Positions 28,006 through 37,272 of a DNA stretch of 64,000 nt are shown piece after piece. Made by a program: the position numbers and the translations under genes. The DNA is from an uncultured Methylococcaceae bacterium (GTDB lineage: Bacteria; Pseudomonadota; Gammaproteobacteria; Methylococcales; Methylomonadaceae): contig CAIOMN010000072.1 of the NCBI GenBank assembly GCA_903859415.1, positions 1 through 64,000 on the forward strand. The letters run 5' to 3'. The notes beneath the pieces are model-generated. The model had not been told where the DNA came from, did no database searches, and saw only the letters and a program-made list of their open reading frames with translations. Position 1 is the first letter of the stretch, and each line of letters begins with the position of its first letter.

Positions 28006-29514
28006 TCATGCCTCATAGCCAAGTTCCTTCATGTAAGCCGCCATTTGTAGTTTTACGTCAGCCAGCTCAGCTTCTAAGGTAACTATCTCTGCTTGTACTG
28101 CATTAATATCAATCTCTTGCTCTTCTTCGAAGGTATCAACATAGCGGGGGATATTAAGATTAAAGTCATTTTCTTTAAGTTCGGTAAAGTCTGCTAGATA
28201 GGCATATTTATCAACAGAGATTCTCGCTTGATACGTGGCGAGAATCTTATCAATATCAGTTTGTCTGAGTTTATTTTGATTTTTATCGCTCTGAAAATCG
28301 CGACTAGCATCAATAAACAGTACCTTGTTATCGGCTTTATTACGTTTGAACAGTAACACTGCCGCCGGGATACCGGTTCCGAAAAACAGATTGGCCGGTA
28401 AGCCAATCACGGCATCGAGTAGATTTTCTTCAATCAGTTGTTGACGGATTCTACCTTCGGCAGCGCCTCGGAATAACACGCCATTAGGCACCACCACGCC
28501 GACCCTACCCGAATCTTGAGTCGTCGTTTCTATCATGTGTAAGATAAAGGCATAATCGCCTTTAGATTGGGGCGGTAACCCACGATGAAAGCGTTGATAA
28601 GGATCATTACTGGCCACTTCATAACCCCATTTATCCAGAGAAAACGGTGGATTAGCCACTACCACTTCAAACTTCATGGTGGTATCGTCTTCAATCAGCT
28701 TGGGGTTTCTAATGGTGTCGCCCCATTCAATACGGGCATTATCCATGCTGTGCAAAAACATGTTCATTTTTGCCAATGCCCAAGTGGCTCCGGTAATTTC
28801 TTGACCGTATAAAGCAAAGTCTTTGATGCCACGTTTTAAGAGTTGATTGCCACATTTAATCAGTAATGAGCCTGAGCCACACGCAGGGTCAGAGATACGC
28901 TCTCCCGCTTGTGGGTCAACCAGTTCGGCAATTAATTCTGACACTTCTGCGGGGGTGTAAAATTCCCCGGCTTTTTTACCTGCGCCAGCGGCAAAGCGTG
29001 CAATTAGGTATTCATAGGCATTACCGATCACGTCCAGATTACCCACCCGAGACGGTCGCAAATTTAAACGGCTATCATTGAAATCATCTAACAGATGTTT
29101 TAAACGGGTATTGCGGTCTTTGGTCTGGCCTAGGTTAGCTTCTGAATTAAAATCAATATTACGAAACACACCAGAGAGCTTTTGCTTATTGGTTTCTTCA
29201 ATATGTTCTAAGGCGATATTGATAATCTCGCCAACATTGGCTTCGTTACGCTGGTTATAGAGTTCTTGAAAGTTACAGCCTTTGGGCAGCACAAAACGCT
29301 CACGCTGCATTCGGCGTAAGATCATGTCTTCATCATTGCCAAACTTTTCTGTTAGGGTTTCGTAGTGTTCTTGCCAAACATCAGAAATGTACTTTACGAA
29401 CAGCATCACCAGAATATAGTTTTTATACTCTGAGGCATCTACAGTGCCGCGAAAGGTATCACAGGCTTTCCAGAGAATGCTGTTAATTTCATCCTGATTG
29501 ATTTGTGTACTCAT
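28006..29514 (-). CDS. hsdM: Type I restriction enzyme methyltransferase subunit HsdM
   Basis: 502 aa. The N-terminal helical domain starts QDEINSILWKACDTFRGTVD. The N6-adenine methyltransferase core follows: FYTPAEVSELIAELV, SAM-binding DPACGSGSLL (about 211) and catalytic NPPF in VVANPPFSLDKWG (about 287). The C-terminal coiled coil (VQAEIVTLEAELADVKLQM) contacts HsdS. It is preceded by the half-HsdS gene with an ATGA overlap and followed by full hsdS. Confidence 0.96.
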   Translation of the reverse strand: MSTQINQDEINSILWKACDTFRGTVDASEYKNYILVMLFVKYISDVWQEHYETLTEKFGNDEDMILRRMQRERFVLPKGCNFQELYNQRNEANVGEIINIALEHIEETNKQKLSGVFRNIDFNSEANLGQTKDRNTRLKHLLDDFNDSRLNLRPSRVGNLDVIGNAYEYLIARFAAGAGKKAGEFYTPAEVSELIAELVDPQAGERISDPACGSGSLLIKCGNQLLKRGIKDFALYGQEITGATWALAKMNMFLHSMDNARIEWGDTIRNPKLIEDDTTMKFEVVVANPPFSLDKWGYEVASNDPYQRFHRGLPPQSKGDYAFILHMIETTTQDSGRVGVVVPNGVLFRGAAEGRIRQQLIEENLLDAVIGLPANLFFGTGIPAAVLLFKRNKADNKVLFIDASRDFQSDKNQNKLRQTDIDKILATYQARISVDKYAYLADFTELKENDFNLNIPRYVDTFEEEQEIDINAVQAEIVTLEAELADVKLQMAAYMKELGYEA

Positions 29515-30101
29515 GTTTTATCCTCTTGATACAGTTCTAATGTTTTATCTAATAAGCCATCTATAAGCTGTTTTTTCTTCTCAATTAACTTTTCCAGCAG
29601 GGCTTTTTCTTTTAGTCGGCAATGGTGTAATTTGACTATGTGTTCCTGCACCGCTAAAGGCGGAACCAGTATCGGTAAATTTTCAAGCGTAGTACGAGTG
29701 ACATGCGGTAACGCTGAGCCTGCTATATGTTGAGCAAAATACCGTTGTGCTTGTTTATGATTAATATACCAAACCAAATAATCTGGCCTGACAGCTTGCT
29801 TGTTTGGTCTAACCCTGAGAATAAAGAAGTGCGATCCAGCCACGGTAGGCTGTAAATCCTGATCGACTAGCACCGCAAAAATCCGGTAACCACGTCCGAT
29901 AAAGAGAATATCCCCCTGTTGCAGATAATCGGGACTTTTACGGCCTGTTAAATGCACGCGGTAAAGTTGGGTGCTATCCAGTCCTTTTTCTGGATCGACA
30001 TCTTTTAGTTGTACAACCGCAGTATCGCCATCAAAAGCATGTTGGATGCTCTCGCGAAAAGGGTGTCCCGCTGATAAATTGACTAAGTGTTTAATGTTCA
30101 T
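29511..30101 (-). CDS. Single-TRD HsdS-like half-subunit
   Basis: 196 aa, about half a normal HsdS. One target-recognition domain (about 1-155: HLVNLSAGHPFRESI, DILFIGRGYRIFAV, LPHVTRTTLENLPILVPPL) is followed by one coiled-coil helix (LLEKLIEKKKQLIDGLLDKT). It overlaps hsdM by 4 nt, so the two are translated together. Half-S proteins can dimerise to make a symmetric recognition complex. Here it coexists with a full hsdS in the same operon, so it may give a second specificity or regulate the enzyme. The fold is complete with no sign of truncation. Confidence 0.8.
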   Translation of the reverse strand: MNIKHLVNLSAGHPFRESIQHAFDGDTAVVQLKDVDPEKGLDSTQLYRVHLTGRKSPDYLQQGDILFIGRGYRIFAVLVDQDLQPTVAGSHFFILRVRPNKQAVRPDYLVWYINHKQAQRYFAQHIAGSALPHVTRTTLENLPILVPPLAVQEHIVKLHHCRLKEKALLEKLIEKKKQLIDGLLDKTLELYQEDKT

Positions 30102-30129
30102 TTTTTACGCATCTTTATAGTTGACGCGA

Positions 30130-30158
30130 ATAATAAAACTAAAGAACACGCCTGTCAA
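30130..30158 (-). promoter_or_regulatory. Sigma70 promoter of the type I RM operon
   Basis: On the minus strand, TTGACA (30153-30158) and TATTAT (30130-30135) are separated by 17 nt, about 30 nt before the ATG of the half-HsdS gene at 30101. This is a near-consensus promoter placed to drive half-hsdS, hsdM and hsdS. Confidence 0.7.
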
Positions 30159-30222
30159 AATATTTTTATTGCATTAAATAGCAAGATGCAAATTGACCTA
30201 TAAGTAAGATACGCTTACCTCC

Positions 30223-30312
30223 GGATTCTGGACCAGTCGGTAACTCCTGGAAAGTATTCCTGATACTATTATGAATGAAGTGTTAGCGCGTTTGACCGTG
30301 ATCTTCGAGTAA
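30223..30312 (+). pseudogene. Relic of a second mazEF pair with internal deletion
   Basis: 30223-30244 matches the last coding part of mazE (19250-19271) at 19 of 22 bases. From 30247 to 30312 the sequence aligns without gaps to the last 66 bases of mazF (19551-19616), still reading IMNEVLARLTVIFE and a stop, against IMDEVLARLAVIFE in the intact gene. About 280 bp between the two parts is missing. It points the same way as the intact mazEF and lies on the other side of the restriction locus. Confidence 0.8.
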
Positions 30313-30318
30313 CCACCA

Positions 30319-31362
30319 CTAATGCCTATGCACATGATGCAAGTCAGGCGTATGAGGGTGGCTATGCGTCATTTGCTCATGTTGATGTAAGTGACTGTGA
30401 ACACCTACCTGTGTTTGAGCATGAGTGTGAGCATGGTGTCCGTCATCATGAGAATGCGCATGTTCATGCGCTAACGCCTCATGCTTATGTTTGTGTTCAT
30501 GCCGTTCTGAGATATGCAGCACAATACCTGCTACCATCAGTGCTGCTCCACCTAACAGCCACGGACTCAAGACCCGTTCACCTAGTCCAAAAGCAATGAC
30601 GGCACCAATAAATGGCGCCGTAGCAAAGATTGACCCTGTTCGTGCCGCGCCCAATGCACGCTGAGCCAGCAAATAGAAACGCAGACTCAGGCCATAACCG
30701 GTCACGCCAATCAGAAAAAGACCCACACCTGCAGACTGTGACAACGCTGTTTCGCCGGTTATTGCTGCTATCAGAAATGAACAGGCCGAACCCAATGCTG
30801 CCTTACCTAACACCACTTGTCCGGGGTCAAGATCAGCAAGCTTTCGCGACAAGGTATTATCAGCAGCCCATGCAACAGTGGCCCCCATAACTGCAAGTAA
30901 ACCAATAACCTGTATTGCTCCATTCTCGATCCGACCGAATACCAGCAAACCTCCCCCTATGGTCAACAAAGTGATTGCCAACCCTACTCGGCGGCCGATA
31001 GGCTCACGATACAGCAGACAAGACAACAGTACGGTAAACACCGCTTCCAGCGTTAAAATCAGGGAAGCACTCACATCACTGGTGCGTTGTAATCCCCATG
31101 CAAACGCCACGGGACCCAGTACTGCACCCAATAGAGACATCAGTAAAAGGCGCGGCCAGTGCTGTTTCCGCAAAGCGGCTTCTTTAGCCCTGCCAGAACG
31201 TAGCAATAATCCTGCTACCGCCGCTCCTGCATATAGCATGGCAGCCGTCATCCAGGCACTTACACCGACACCCACCCGTTGAATCAGTGGCGTGCTGGCT
31301 CCAAATAAAAGTGCCGCCAACAAGGCCAAGAACGCACCGCGCGCTGCGGGAAGATTTTTCAC
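30319..31362 (-). CDS. EamA/DMT permease with His-rich C-terminal tail
   Basis: 347 aa. Residues 1-285 hold ten membrane helices in two EamA repeats (AFLALLAALLFGASTPLIQR; VAWAADNTLSRKLADLDPGQ), as in drug/metabolite transporters. The last about 60 residues are extremely His-rich (HEHKHKHEALAHEHAHSHDD and similar), a divalent-metal binding tail like those in zinc or nickel transporters. Base composition is more GC-rich than in the island before it. A metal-linked export role is inferred from the tail and from the P1B-ATPase nearby. The mazEF relic ends only 7 nt beyond its stop. Confidence 0.82.
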   Translation of the reverse strand: MKNLPAARGAFLALLAALLFGASTPLIQRVGVGVSAWMTAAMLYAGAAVAGLLLRSGRAKEAALRKQHWPRLLLMSLLGAVLGPVAFAWGLQRTSDVSASLILTLEAVFTVLLSCLLYREPIGRRVGLAITLLTIGGGLLVFGRIENGAIQVIGLLAVMGATVAWAADNTLSRKLADLDPGQVVLGKAALGSACSFLIAAITGETALSQSAGVGLFLIGVTGYGLSLRFYLLAQRALGAARTGSIFATAPFIGAVIAFGLGERVLSPWLLGGAALMVAGIVLHISERHEHKHKHEALAHEHAHSHDDGHHAHTHAQTQVGVHSHLHQHEQMTHSHPHTPDLHHVHRH

Positions 31363-31576
31363 GCTAGGTTTCCCAGTGAGGAATTGAAATGACTCATCAT
31401 TTTAGACTGGATTCTGCCATTCACCTGAAATACTTTTGACTCACAACTGCCGATCAAGGTTTTGCAGGGAGTGCTGCGTCATAGCGACTTGGATGTTATT
31501 CTATTTACCCCCGTCCACGTCGAAGTGAGTCAGCGTAAGCGTGTTCTTCAAGACCCGTTAAGGAGTTCATCCATCA

Positions 31577-32632
31577 ATGTACAATCGTCAGATATTTTCT
31601 CTATTATTGCTCGTCGTCATGCTGGGGTTGGGTTATTGGGTAGTCAAACCCTTTCTGGTGCCCGTGGCTTGGGCTGCCATAATCGCATTTCTGACTTGGC
31701 CAGCCTATCGTCGCCTGCGCCAACCGTTTGAACAGCATAGTTTTGTAGCAGCGTTGATTATGACAACACTGTTGATCATCCTCTTAGTTTTGCCGGTATC
31801 ATGGTTTTTAGTCCGTATGCAAAGTGAACTGGTCAACGCCTATGAGACCCTAGCATCGCAATTTTCCGACCGCCCTCTCTTGTTGCTGGATGCAATAGCC
31901 CGTATTCCTATTGTAGGTTCCACTTTGCATGATTTGCTGACAAACTATTGGAACGATCCCTTGCTTTGGAAACAACCACTGAAAGACTGGTTTGAACCCC
32001 TGATGCACGAGTTGACGAAGATGATCGGCAAAATTGCAGGCAACTTCCTGAAACTCATGATCACAGGCATTTCGCTGTTCTTCTTCTATCGTGATGGCGA
32101 CCAGTTGTTTGAACAGATTCGAAAGGGCCTGGGAAAAGTAGTTGGCGAACCAGCAGAAGGCTATTTTAGAGTCGTTGGGGAAACTACTCATGCCGTTGTT
32201 TATGGATTGATCGTTAGTGCCTTGGCACAAGGTCTGGTAGCTGGGATCGGGTATAAGATTATTGGCATTGGCACGCCCATTTTGCTGGGAACATTGACAG
32301 CCATAACCTCACTGATCCCTTTCATTGGCACTGTGTTGATCTGGGGGCCAATTGGGGTATGGTTGCTACTCACTGACCATATCGGGGCGGGTCTGGGATT
32401 GTTGGCCTGGGGAACAGTTGTAGTTCATCCAACTGACAATATCTTGCGACCTTTACTGATCAGCAGTGCCACCGATATTCCCTTATTGATAGTTGTCTTC
32501 GGGGTGGTGGGTGGCTTGTTTGCCTTCGGAATCGTTGGAATGTTTTTAGGCCCTCTGATTCTGGCCGTTCTTCTCGCGATCTGGCGGGAATGGCTGGGTA
32601 ACGACCAGCCAAAGCCAACTGATCCCGTTTAA
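31577..32632 (+). CDS. AI-2E family (PerM-like) membrane permease
   Basis: 351 aa, about eight membrane helices. Family marks include [20 protein letters not shown] near the N-terminus and the hydrophobic C-terminal block [20 protein letters not shown] with [25 protein letters not shown] lies upstream at a long spacing from the ATG. Members export small molecules or ions (AI-2, Na+/H+), and the substrate here is unknown. Its stop codon is shared with that of the convergent P1B-ATPase through a TTAA at 32629-32632. Confidence 0.88.
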   Translation: MYNRQIFSLLLLVVMLGLGYWVVKPFLVPVAWAAIIAFLTWPAYRRLRQPFEQHSFVAALIMTTLLIILLVLPVSWFLVRMQSELVNAYETLASQFSDRPLLLLDAIARIPIVGSTLHDLLTNYWNDPLLWKQPLKDWFEPLMHELTKMIGKIAGNFLKLMITGISLFFFYRDGDQLFEQIRKGLGKVVGEPAEGYFRVVGETTHAVVYGLIVSALAQGLVAGIGYKIIGIGTPILLGTLTAITSLIPFIGTVLIWGPIGVWLLLTDHIGAGLGLLAWGTVVVHPTDNILRPLLISSATDIPLLIVVFGVVGGLFAFGIVGMFLGPLILAVLLAIWREWLGNDQPKPTDPV

Positions 32633-35322
32633 GCATGGAGCGTTCCAAATAGGGAGCCGACGGCTGCGGTCAGCCCCATAGCCAGCGCGCCCCAGAAGGC
32701 GACACGAAAAGCCCCTTTAATAAGGCCTGAACCCCCAGTATAGGCCGCTAACATACCCAGCAGGGTAAGAAATAGCAATGATGAGAAGGACACCAGGACG
32801 ATTAAATCGGCAACAGGGGCAAACATAACTATCAATAAAGGCAAAGCAGCACCCACGGCAAAGGTAGCCGCAGAAGTCAGCGCCGCCTGAATAGGCCTTG
32901 CCGTCATTGTTGCCGAAATGCCCAGTTCGTCACGGGCATGTGCGCCCAAAGCATCATGCTTCATCAATTGCTCTGCGACCTGCTCGGCCAGTAAAGGCTC
33001 GAGTCCGCGCGACACATAGATAGACGCTAATTCATTTTTCTCATGCTGTTCATTTTCATTCAGTTCTTTGTGCTCACGTTTTAAATCAGCCTGTTCAGTA
33101 TCGGCTTGCGAACTGACGGATACATATTCACCGGCTGCCATAGCCATCGCTCCAGCAACCAAGCCAGCAACACCCGCCAAAACCAGGTCGTTATGTGTTG
33201 CATGAGAAGCGGCAATACCCAAGATTAAACTGGCTGTAGACACGATGCCGTCGTTCGCGCCCAAAACAGCAGCGCGTAGCCAACCGATGCGATGAGATCG
33301 GTGCATTTCAGGGTGAAGGGTTAATTTTGGGGTACCCTTTTTGATAAAATCTGAAAGTGATTTGGGCGGTATCGCTGCTCTCAAAGCATTTAAGACGGCA
33401 AAGACATCAATAATTTCCTGGGTTATGGCTCCCGCGACCGGGGTTAGATACCCCAATCCGGCAAACACCATCCCTATCAAACTCAGCGTCATTCCCCCTA
33501 CCGCGCTTTGCAGGGCAATTTTACGCATCCGCTCACCGATATGAAAAAGCTCATCGACCTTTAACAAGGAACTGTCCATGATCACCGCATCCGCCGATTC
33601 GCCGGTAATGTCGCTATTCTGACCAAAGGCTATACCAATCGTTGCCGCAGTAAGAGAGGGCGCATCGTTTATACCGTCTCCCAGAAAGATGGTTTTTGCT
33701 GTTTTGGTTTCATTGCGGACTAATTCCAGTTTCTGTTCGGGGCTTTGGCTAAAATAAACATGCTCAATGCCAACCTGCTCCGCCAAATATCGAACTTCGG
33801 ATTCTCTGTCGCCAGACACCAGCATGACCCGATCAAAGAGATGCTTAGGTCGCAAATGATTTATAAATGATGAGCTATCGCTACGTACCTCATCCCGGAA
33901 TTGCAGGGTCGCCGCGTAAGCCCCGTCAATCAATACGACACATTCCAGACCACCCGTGACAGGCGGTAACACTTCAGCAACATCCGGGTGTTGCTCGACA
34001 AATTTTTTACGACTAGTAATCTGTATGTGTTTCCCATCAACAATGCCTTTAAGCCCCTCACCCGGTAACTCGGTGATATTGATTACGCTTAATAAAGATA
34101 GTGCCGCTTTTTCAGCGGCTTTAAGGATGGCATTGGAAAGGGGATGCTTGGAATAACGCTCTACACTGGCGATTAAGGTCAACACGTCCTGCTCATTGTG
34201 TCCCTCGCCGAGAATCAACGCTGTCAGAGAGGGGCGCCCATAAGTCAGGGTGCCGGTCTTATCAAAAATGGCTGTCCGACAGTTACCGATAGTTTCTAGA
34301 ATGGCTGGATTTTTGATAATGATTTCTCGCCGCGCTGCCAGCGAAATTGAACTGATAATGGTGACGGGGATACCTATTAGTAATGGGCAAGGCGTGGCAA
34401 CGACGAGTACGGCAAGAAAACGAACCACATCGCCAGTGATTGCCCAGGCTGTCAGGGCAATGATTACGGCTAAGGGCGTATACAATGCGCCAAGTTGATC
34501 ACCTAGCCGTCTGATGTTGGGGCGATATTGCTCGGAAGAGCGCATAACTTCCATTATTTTGGCATAACGGGAATCAACAGACAGCTTATCGGCCCGAAAA
34601 GTTAACGCCGAATCACCATTAATGGCACCGGACATGACCAGTGAACCCGTGGTTTTCGACATCATATACGGCTCGCCAGTCAAGTAGGATTCATCCATAG
34701 TACCCGAACCTTCCAGGACCGTGCCGTCAACGGGGCAGATTTCATGAGGCAATATCAATAAGGTATCGCCAATATTAACCTGCTCAGTAGTAATGTCGGT
34801 TAACTCATCATTAGATTTTCTATGCGCGACTGACGGCATACGCTTGGCCAACGCCTCAAGTACTGAAGAGGCTTTGCGCACGGCATAATGTTCCAGTGCG
34901 GTGCCGCCGGAAAGCATTAAAACCACCAAACTTCCCGCCAGATATTCATTCAGCAAAACGGCTGTCACAATGGACAGGCCTGCCAACAAATCGGCACCAA
35001 ATTCGGCATGAAATAATTTCACGATAAGTTGATAAACCAGCGGAATACCGCCCAGCACTAATACCACCATAAGGGGCAGTTGCACTAATTGAAGGGAGAA
35101 AGTCTGTTGACCTTGATTAATTGAGGCAACCCCCGAGGTTAAAGCCTCACTCAAGGAGACAGCATAGACTTCCTGCCCGACATCAAGTGCATACCGGAGT
35201 ATCAGATATATACCAATGCCGAGCAGACTCAAAGCAGCAATGATAGTTTCGGATTTTGAACTTGTGGTGATTGATTGCTGTGTTTTAGTCATGGTTTTAA
35301 GATAAGACTTAAAGTGATACAT
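32629..35322 (-). CDS. P1B-type metal ATPase fused to VIT1/CCC1 domain
   Basis: 897 aa (887 if started at the in-frame ATG at 35292; neither start has a clear Shine-Dalgarno). The ATPase part has the TM4 motif ATPCPLLIG (about 310), phosphorylation site FDKTGTLT (about 355), actuator SYLTGEP and hinge [10 protein letters not shown] (about 549). TPC instead of CPC fits P1B-5-like Ni/Fe ATPases. No N-terminal CxxC domain is present. From about 672 ([20 protein letters not shown]) to the end is a full VIT1/CCC1 iron/manganese transporter domain with the charged ERE-like loop. Likely role: Fe, Mn or Ni export. The metal is inferred. Confidence 0.88.
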   Translation of the reverse strand: MYHFKSYLKTMTKTQQSITTSSKSETIIAALSLLGIGIYLILRYALDVGQEVYAVSLSEALTSGVASINQGQQTFSLQLVQLPLMVVLVLGGIPLVYQLIVKLFHAEFGADLLAGLSIVTAVLLNEYLAGSLVVLMLSGGTALEHYAVRKASSVLEALAKRMPSVAHRKSNDELTDITTEQVNIGDTLLILPHEICPVDGTVLEGSGTMDESYLTGEPYMMSKTTGSLVMSGAINGDSALTFRADKLSVDSRYAKIMEVMRSSEQYRPNIRRLGDQLGALYTPLAVIIALTAWAITGDVVRFLAVLVVATPCPLLIGIPVTIISSISLAARREIIIKNPAILETIGNCRTAIFDKTGTLTYGRPSLTALILGEGHNEQDVLTLIASVERYSKHPLSNAILKAAEKAALSLLSVINITELPGEGLKGIVDGKHIQITSRKKFVEQHPDVAEVLPPVTGGLECVVLIDGAYAATLQFRDEVRSDSSSFINHLRPKHLFDRVMLVSGDRESEVRYLAEQVGIEHVYFSQSPEQKLELVRNETKTAKTIFLGDGINDAPSLTAATIGIAFGQNSDITGESADAVIMDSSLLKVDELFHIGERMRKIALQSAVGGMTLSLIGMVFAGLGYLTPVAGAITQEIIDVFAVLNALRAAIPPKSLSDFIKKGTPKLTLHPEMHRSHRIGWLRAAVLGANDGIVSTASLILGIAASHATHNDLVLAGVAGLVAGAMAMAAGEYVSVSSQADTEQADLKREHKELNENEQHEKNELASIYVSRGLEPLLAEQVAEQLMKHDALGAHARDELGISATMTARPIQAALTSAATFAVGAALPLLIVMFAPVADLIVLVSFSSLLFLTLLGMLAAYTGGSGLIKGAFRVAFWGALAMGLTAAVGSLFGTLHA

Positions 35323-35412
35323 ACTAATTATGTAGATTGCGATAGCTTATAGAATATTTTTAATAAGACAATACAGATTTTATATTTGAGGTGTTGATAG
35401 AGAATCTCGCAG

Positions 35413-35444
35413 AAACAAAAAAGCCGGGCAAGCATTGCCCGGCT
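35413..35444 (-). terminator. Intrinsic terminator of the secreted-protein gene
   Basis: A perfect 10-bp stem (35422-35431 with 35435-35444, core AGCCGGGCAA) with a 3-nt loop is followed on the minus strand by a T-rich run (TTTTTTGTTT). It lies about 20 nt after the stop of the gene at 35463 and also separates it from the P1B-ATPase gene. Confidence 0.9.
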
Positions 35445-35462
35445 GCAATTATTTAAACGAAC

Positions 35463-36140
35463 TTAATCAGCGGCAAAGCAATAAAAATAACCGACACCGT
35501 TGGTAATCTTTAAGCTCTCTGGACTACAGCCACGGCTGGCGTGAGTTGAGTTCCACGACAAATTGCCACCGACAACGCCATGATTAGTGTGATCAGAATG
35601 CCCCATCTGAACATGACCTTCGGCACTGCTCGTGTAACTCTTGCACGTGTGATCAGAACCATCTTTGTAAGCCTTGCCATCATACAAAGTCCCCGTAATG
35701 ATGTCATGTTGATTGATCGTGTCGCCTGACCCTTTGATAAGTTCGCCCTTTTCGGTGAGTGTGGTCAGACGATTGACGTTATTTTCGAGCTGACCCAACG
35801 CCACTTTGTCACTGTGCAAATGCGCTAAATCTTCGGCCACAATAACACCCTTGGCATTAGCCCAAGGCCCTTTACCGATACGATCACGGGCATTAACCGC
35901 TGGCTTGTTACCGTCAGCCTGTAAGCTTAGATAAGCATGCCAACTGCGATTACCCACCCCCACTTCTCTGGCCAATTGCTGGCAATGTGCATCAGCACCC
36001 GCCAAACCACCCAGATCAGCGCCTTTGCCTAGACCACTGCTGGTTACAAAGAAGCCTAGGGGCTGCTTGGGTGATTCTAATGCCAACACATTGGTAACGC
36101 CTAGAGCAAGCAGACAAACAACTCTGTTAGCTTTATTCAT
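35463..36140 (-). CDS. Secreted DUF1554-like (lectin-type) protein
   Basis: 225 aa from the ATG at 36140, preceded by GAGGG; an ATG at 36152 lies 5' of that Shine-Dalgarno and is rejected. The signal peptide is residues 1-20 (cleaved near VLALES). The domain starts FFVTSSGLGKGADLGGLAGA, then DAHCQQLA and WHAYLS, the pattern of DUF1554 surface proteins with a C-type-lectin-like fold. Cys residues are spaced for two disulfides (HCQ, HTCK, RGCSP, FYCFA). Many family members are lipoproteins or exported adhesin-like proteins; the ligand is unknown. An intrinsic terminator follows. Confidence 0.7.
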   Translation of the reverse strand: MNKANRVVCLLALGVTNVLALESPKQPLGFFVTSSGLGKGADLGGLAGADAHCQQLAREVGVGNRSWHAYLSLQADGNKPAVNARDRIGKGPWANAKGVIVAEDLAHLHSDKVALGQLENNVNRLTTLTEKGELIKGSGDTINQHDIITGTLYDGKAYKDGSDHTCKSYTSSAEGHVQMGHSDHTNHGVVGGNLSWNSTHASRGCSPESLKITNGVGYFYCFAAD

Positions 36141-36158
36141 ATACCCTCTCATTAATAA

Positions 36159-36773
36159 TCAAATTACTATTTTTGTAACTGGAGCACAAAAGTCAGTCGT
36201 CCCATCAGGGGTGACAGCTGCAAAGCGAAATTCATAAGTTGCACCCGCCGTGAGCCCACTTAATTCAAATGTAGCGCTGGTGCTATGGCCGGCAGTGATC
36301 CATTCACCCACAACGCCCGATGCATCAACTGTACGGTATTGCAAAATATAGGCACCCGTTCTGGGTACTTTCTTGATAATATATTTGACGCTGCCAGAAT
36401 GAGCACCATCAACGACTGAAAACTCAGCTTTTTGATGTACCTGAATAGGTTGAGCTGCGTGAAAACCACTTGACAAAATCAGAGCTGTATTGCCATCAGC
36501 GACTCGATCAACATAATTAGCCAGAATGTGGAAGGCTTTATCGGCAATCTTTACCTTCTCATGCAATATGGCAGTAGTACTATGGGCGCCGTCATGAGAT
36601 GCCAAAAGTGCAGCCTCCAAGTCATTCAATGCTGCTTTTGCTTCTTCTAAGGAAATGTCGGGGTTACTGAAGCTGGTGTTATTAGTTAAACACGCTAGCA
36701 CATTGAGATAAAAAGCAATTTTTTCGGGAATTGAAAGCTTTGTAAAATCGAGTACTACCTTGATATTTCTCAT
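36159..36773 (-). CDS. Fibronectin type III domain protein
   Basis: 204 aa, no clear signal peptide. The N-terminal half (1-105) is helical (IPEKIAFYLNVLACL, AALNDLEAALLASH). The C-terminal half (about 110-204) is a fibronectin type III domain, with VKYIIKKVPRTGAYILQYRT, the W in VGEWITAG and the closing ELSGLTAGATYEFRFAAVT. Such small helical-Fn3 proteins of about 200 aa occur in many proteobacteria with no known function. It is 18 nt upstream of the secreted DUF1554-like gene and probably cotranscribed. Confidence 0.7.
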   Translation of the reverse strand: MRNIKVVLDFTKLSIPEKIAFYLNVLACLTNNTSFSNPDISLEEAKAALNDLEAALLASHDGAHSTTAILHEKVKIADKAFHILANYVDRVADGNTALILSSGFHAAQPIQVHQKAEFSVVDGAHSGSVKYIIKKVPRTGAYILQYRTVDASGVVGEWITAGHSTSATFELSGLTAGATYEFRFAAVTPDGTTDFCAPVTKIVI

Positions 36774-37018
36774 ACTGAGTCATCCATTAATTATTAAATT
36801 AAGCTTGAGTATAGAGAGTAATTTTTTATTAGGTTTATTATTTACGATGATTGCAACTTTTAATGACTCAATCAGGGCAACTTTTAATCCTCGCTAAAGT
36901 CAGCGCTGCCCTGCAAAGCACTGGCTATAGGACTCGCCGCCAATTATCGACCCCAAAAAATAATTTGTTCATTAGAAGAAATCGCGATGAATATGACGCA
37001 CTACCTGCCGAATACAGG

Positions 37019-37270
37019 ATAGACTTAATACTGTGCGGTTCACGACTTATTCTACACATCACAGACCTTATACCGGACAGCTCAGGACTTATTCATCCCA
37101 CTATAGAACCTACACCGGACAGCACAGAACCTATTCAACGCACCATAGACCTTATACCGGACGATGCAGGGTCTATACTGTCTTGCATAGACCCTGTACC
37201 GGACGAAACAGAGCTTATACCGTATTGGATGGGGTTTATGCTGTGCCGCACAGGGCTAATTCGATCTTTT
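37019..37270. repeat. Array of about twelve degenerate 21-bp tandem repeats
   Basis: Units such as ATAGACCTTATACCGGACGAT and ACAGAACCTATTCAACGCACC follow each other every 21 bp without gaps, and alternate units share CCGGAC, giving a 42-bp higher-order period. The 499-bp stretch between the Fn3 gene and ubiX is otherwise featureless. Two plus-strand frames stay open across it and read as 7- or 14-residue repeats, which is expected for a 21-bp period and is not good evidence of coding. There is no clear start signal. I treat it as a non-coding repeat. Confidence 0.75.
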
Positions 37271-37272
37271 TC

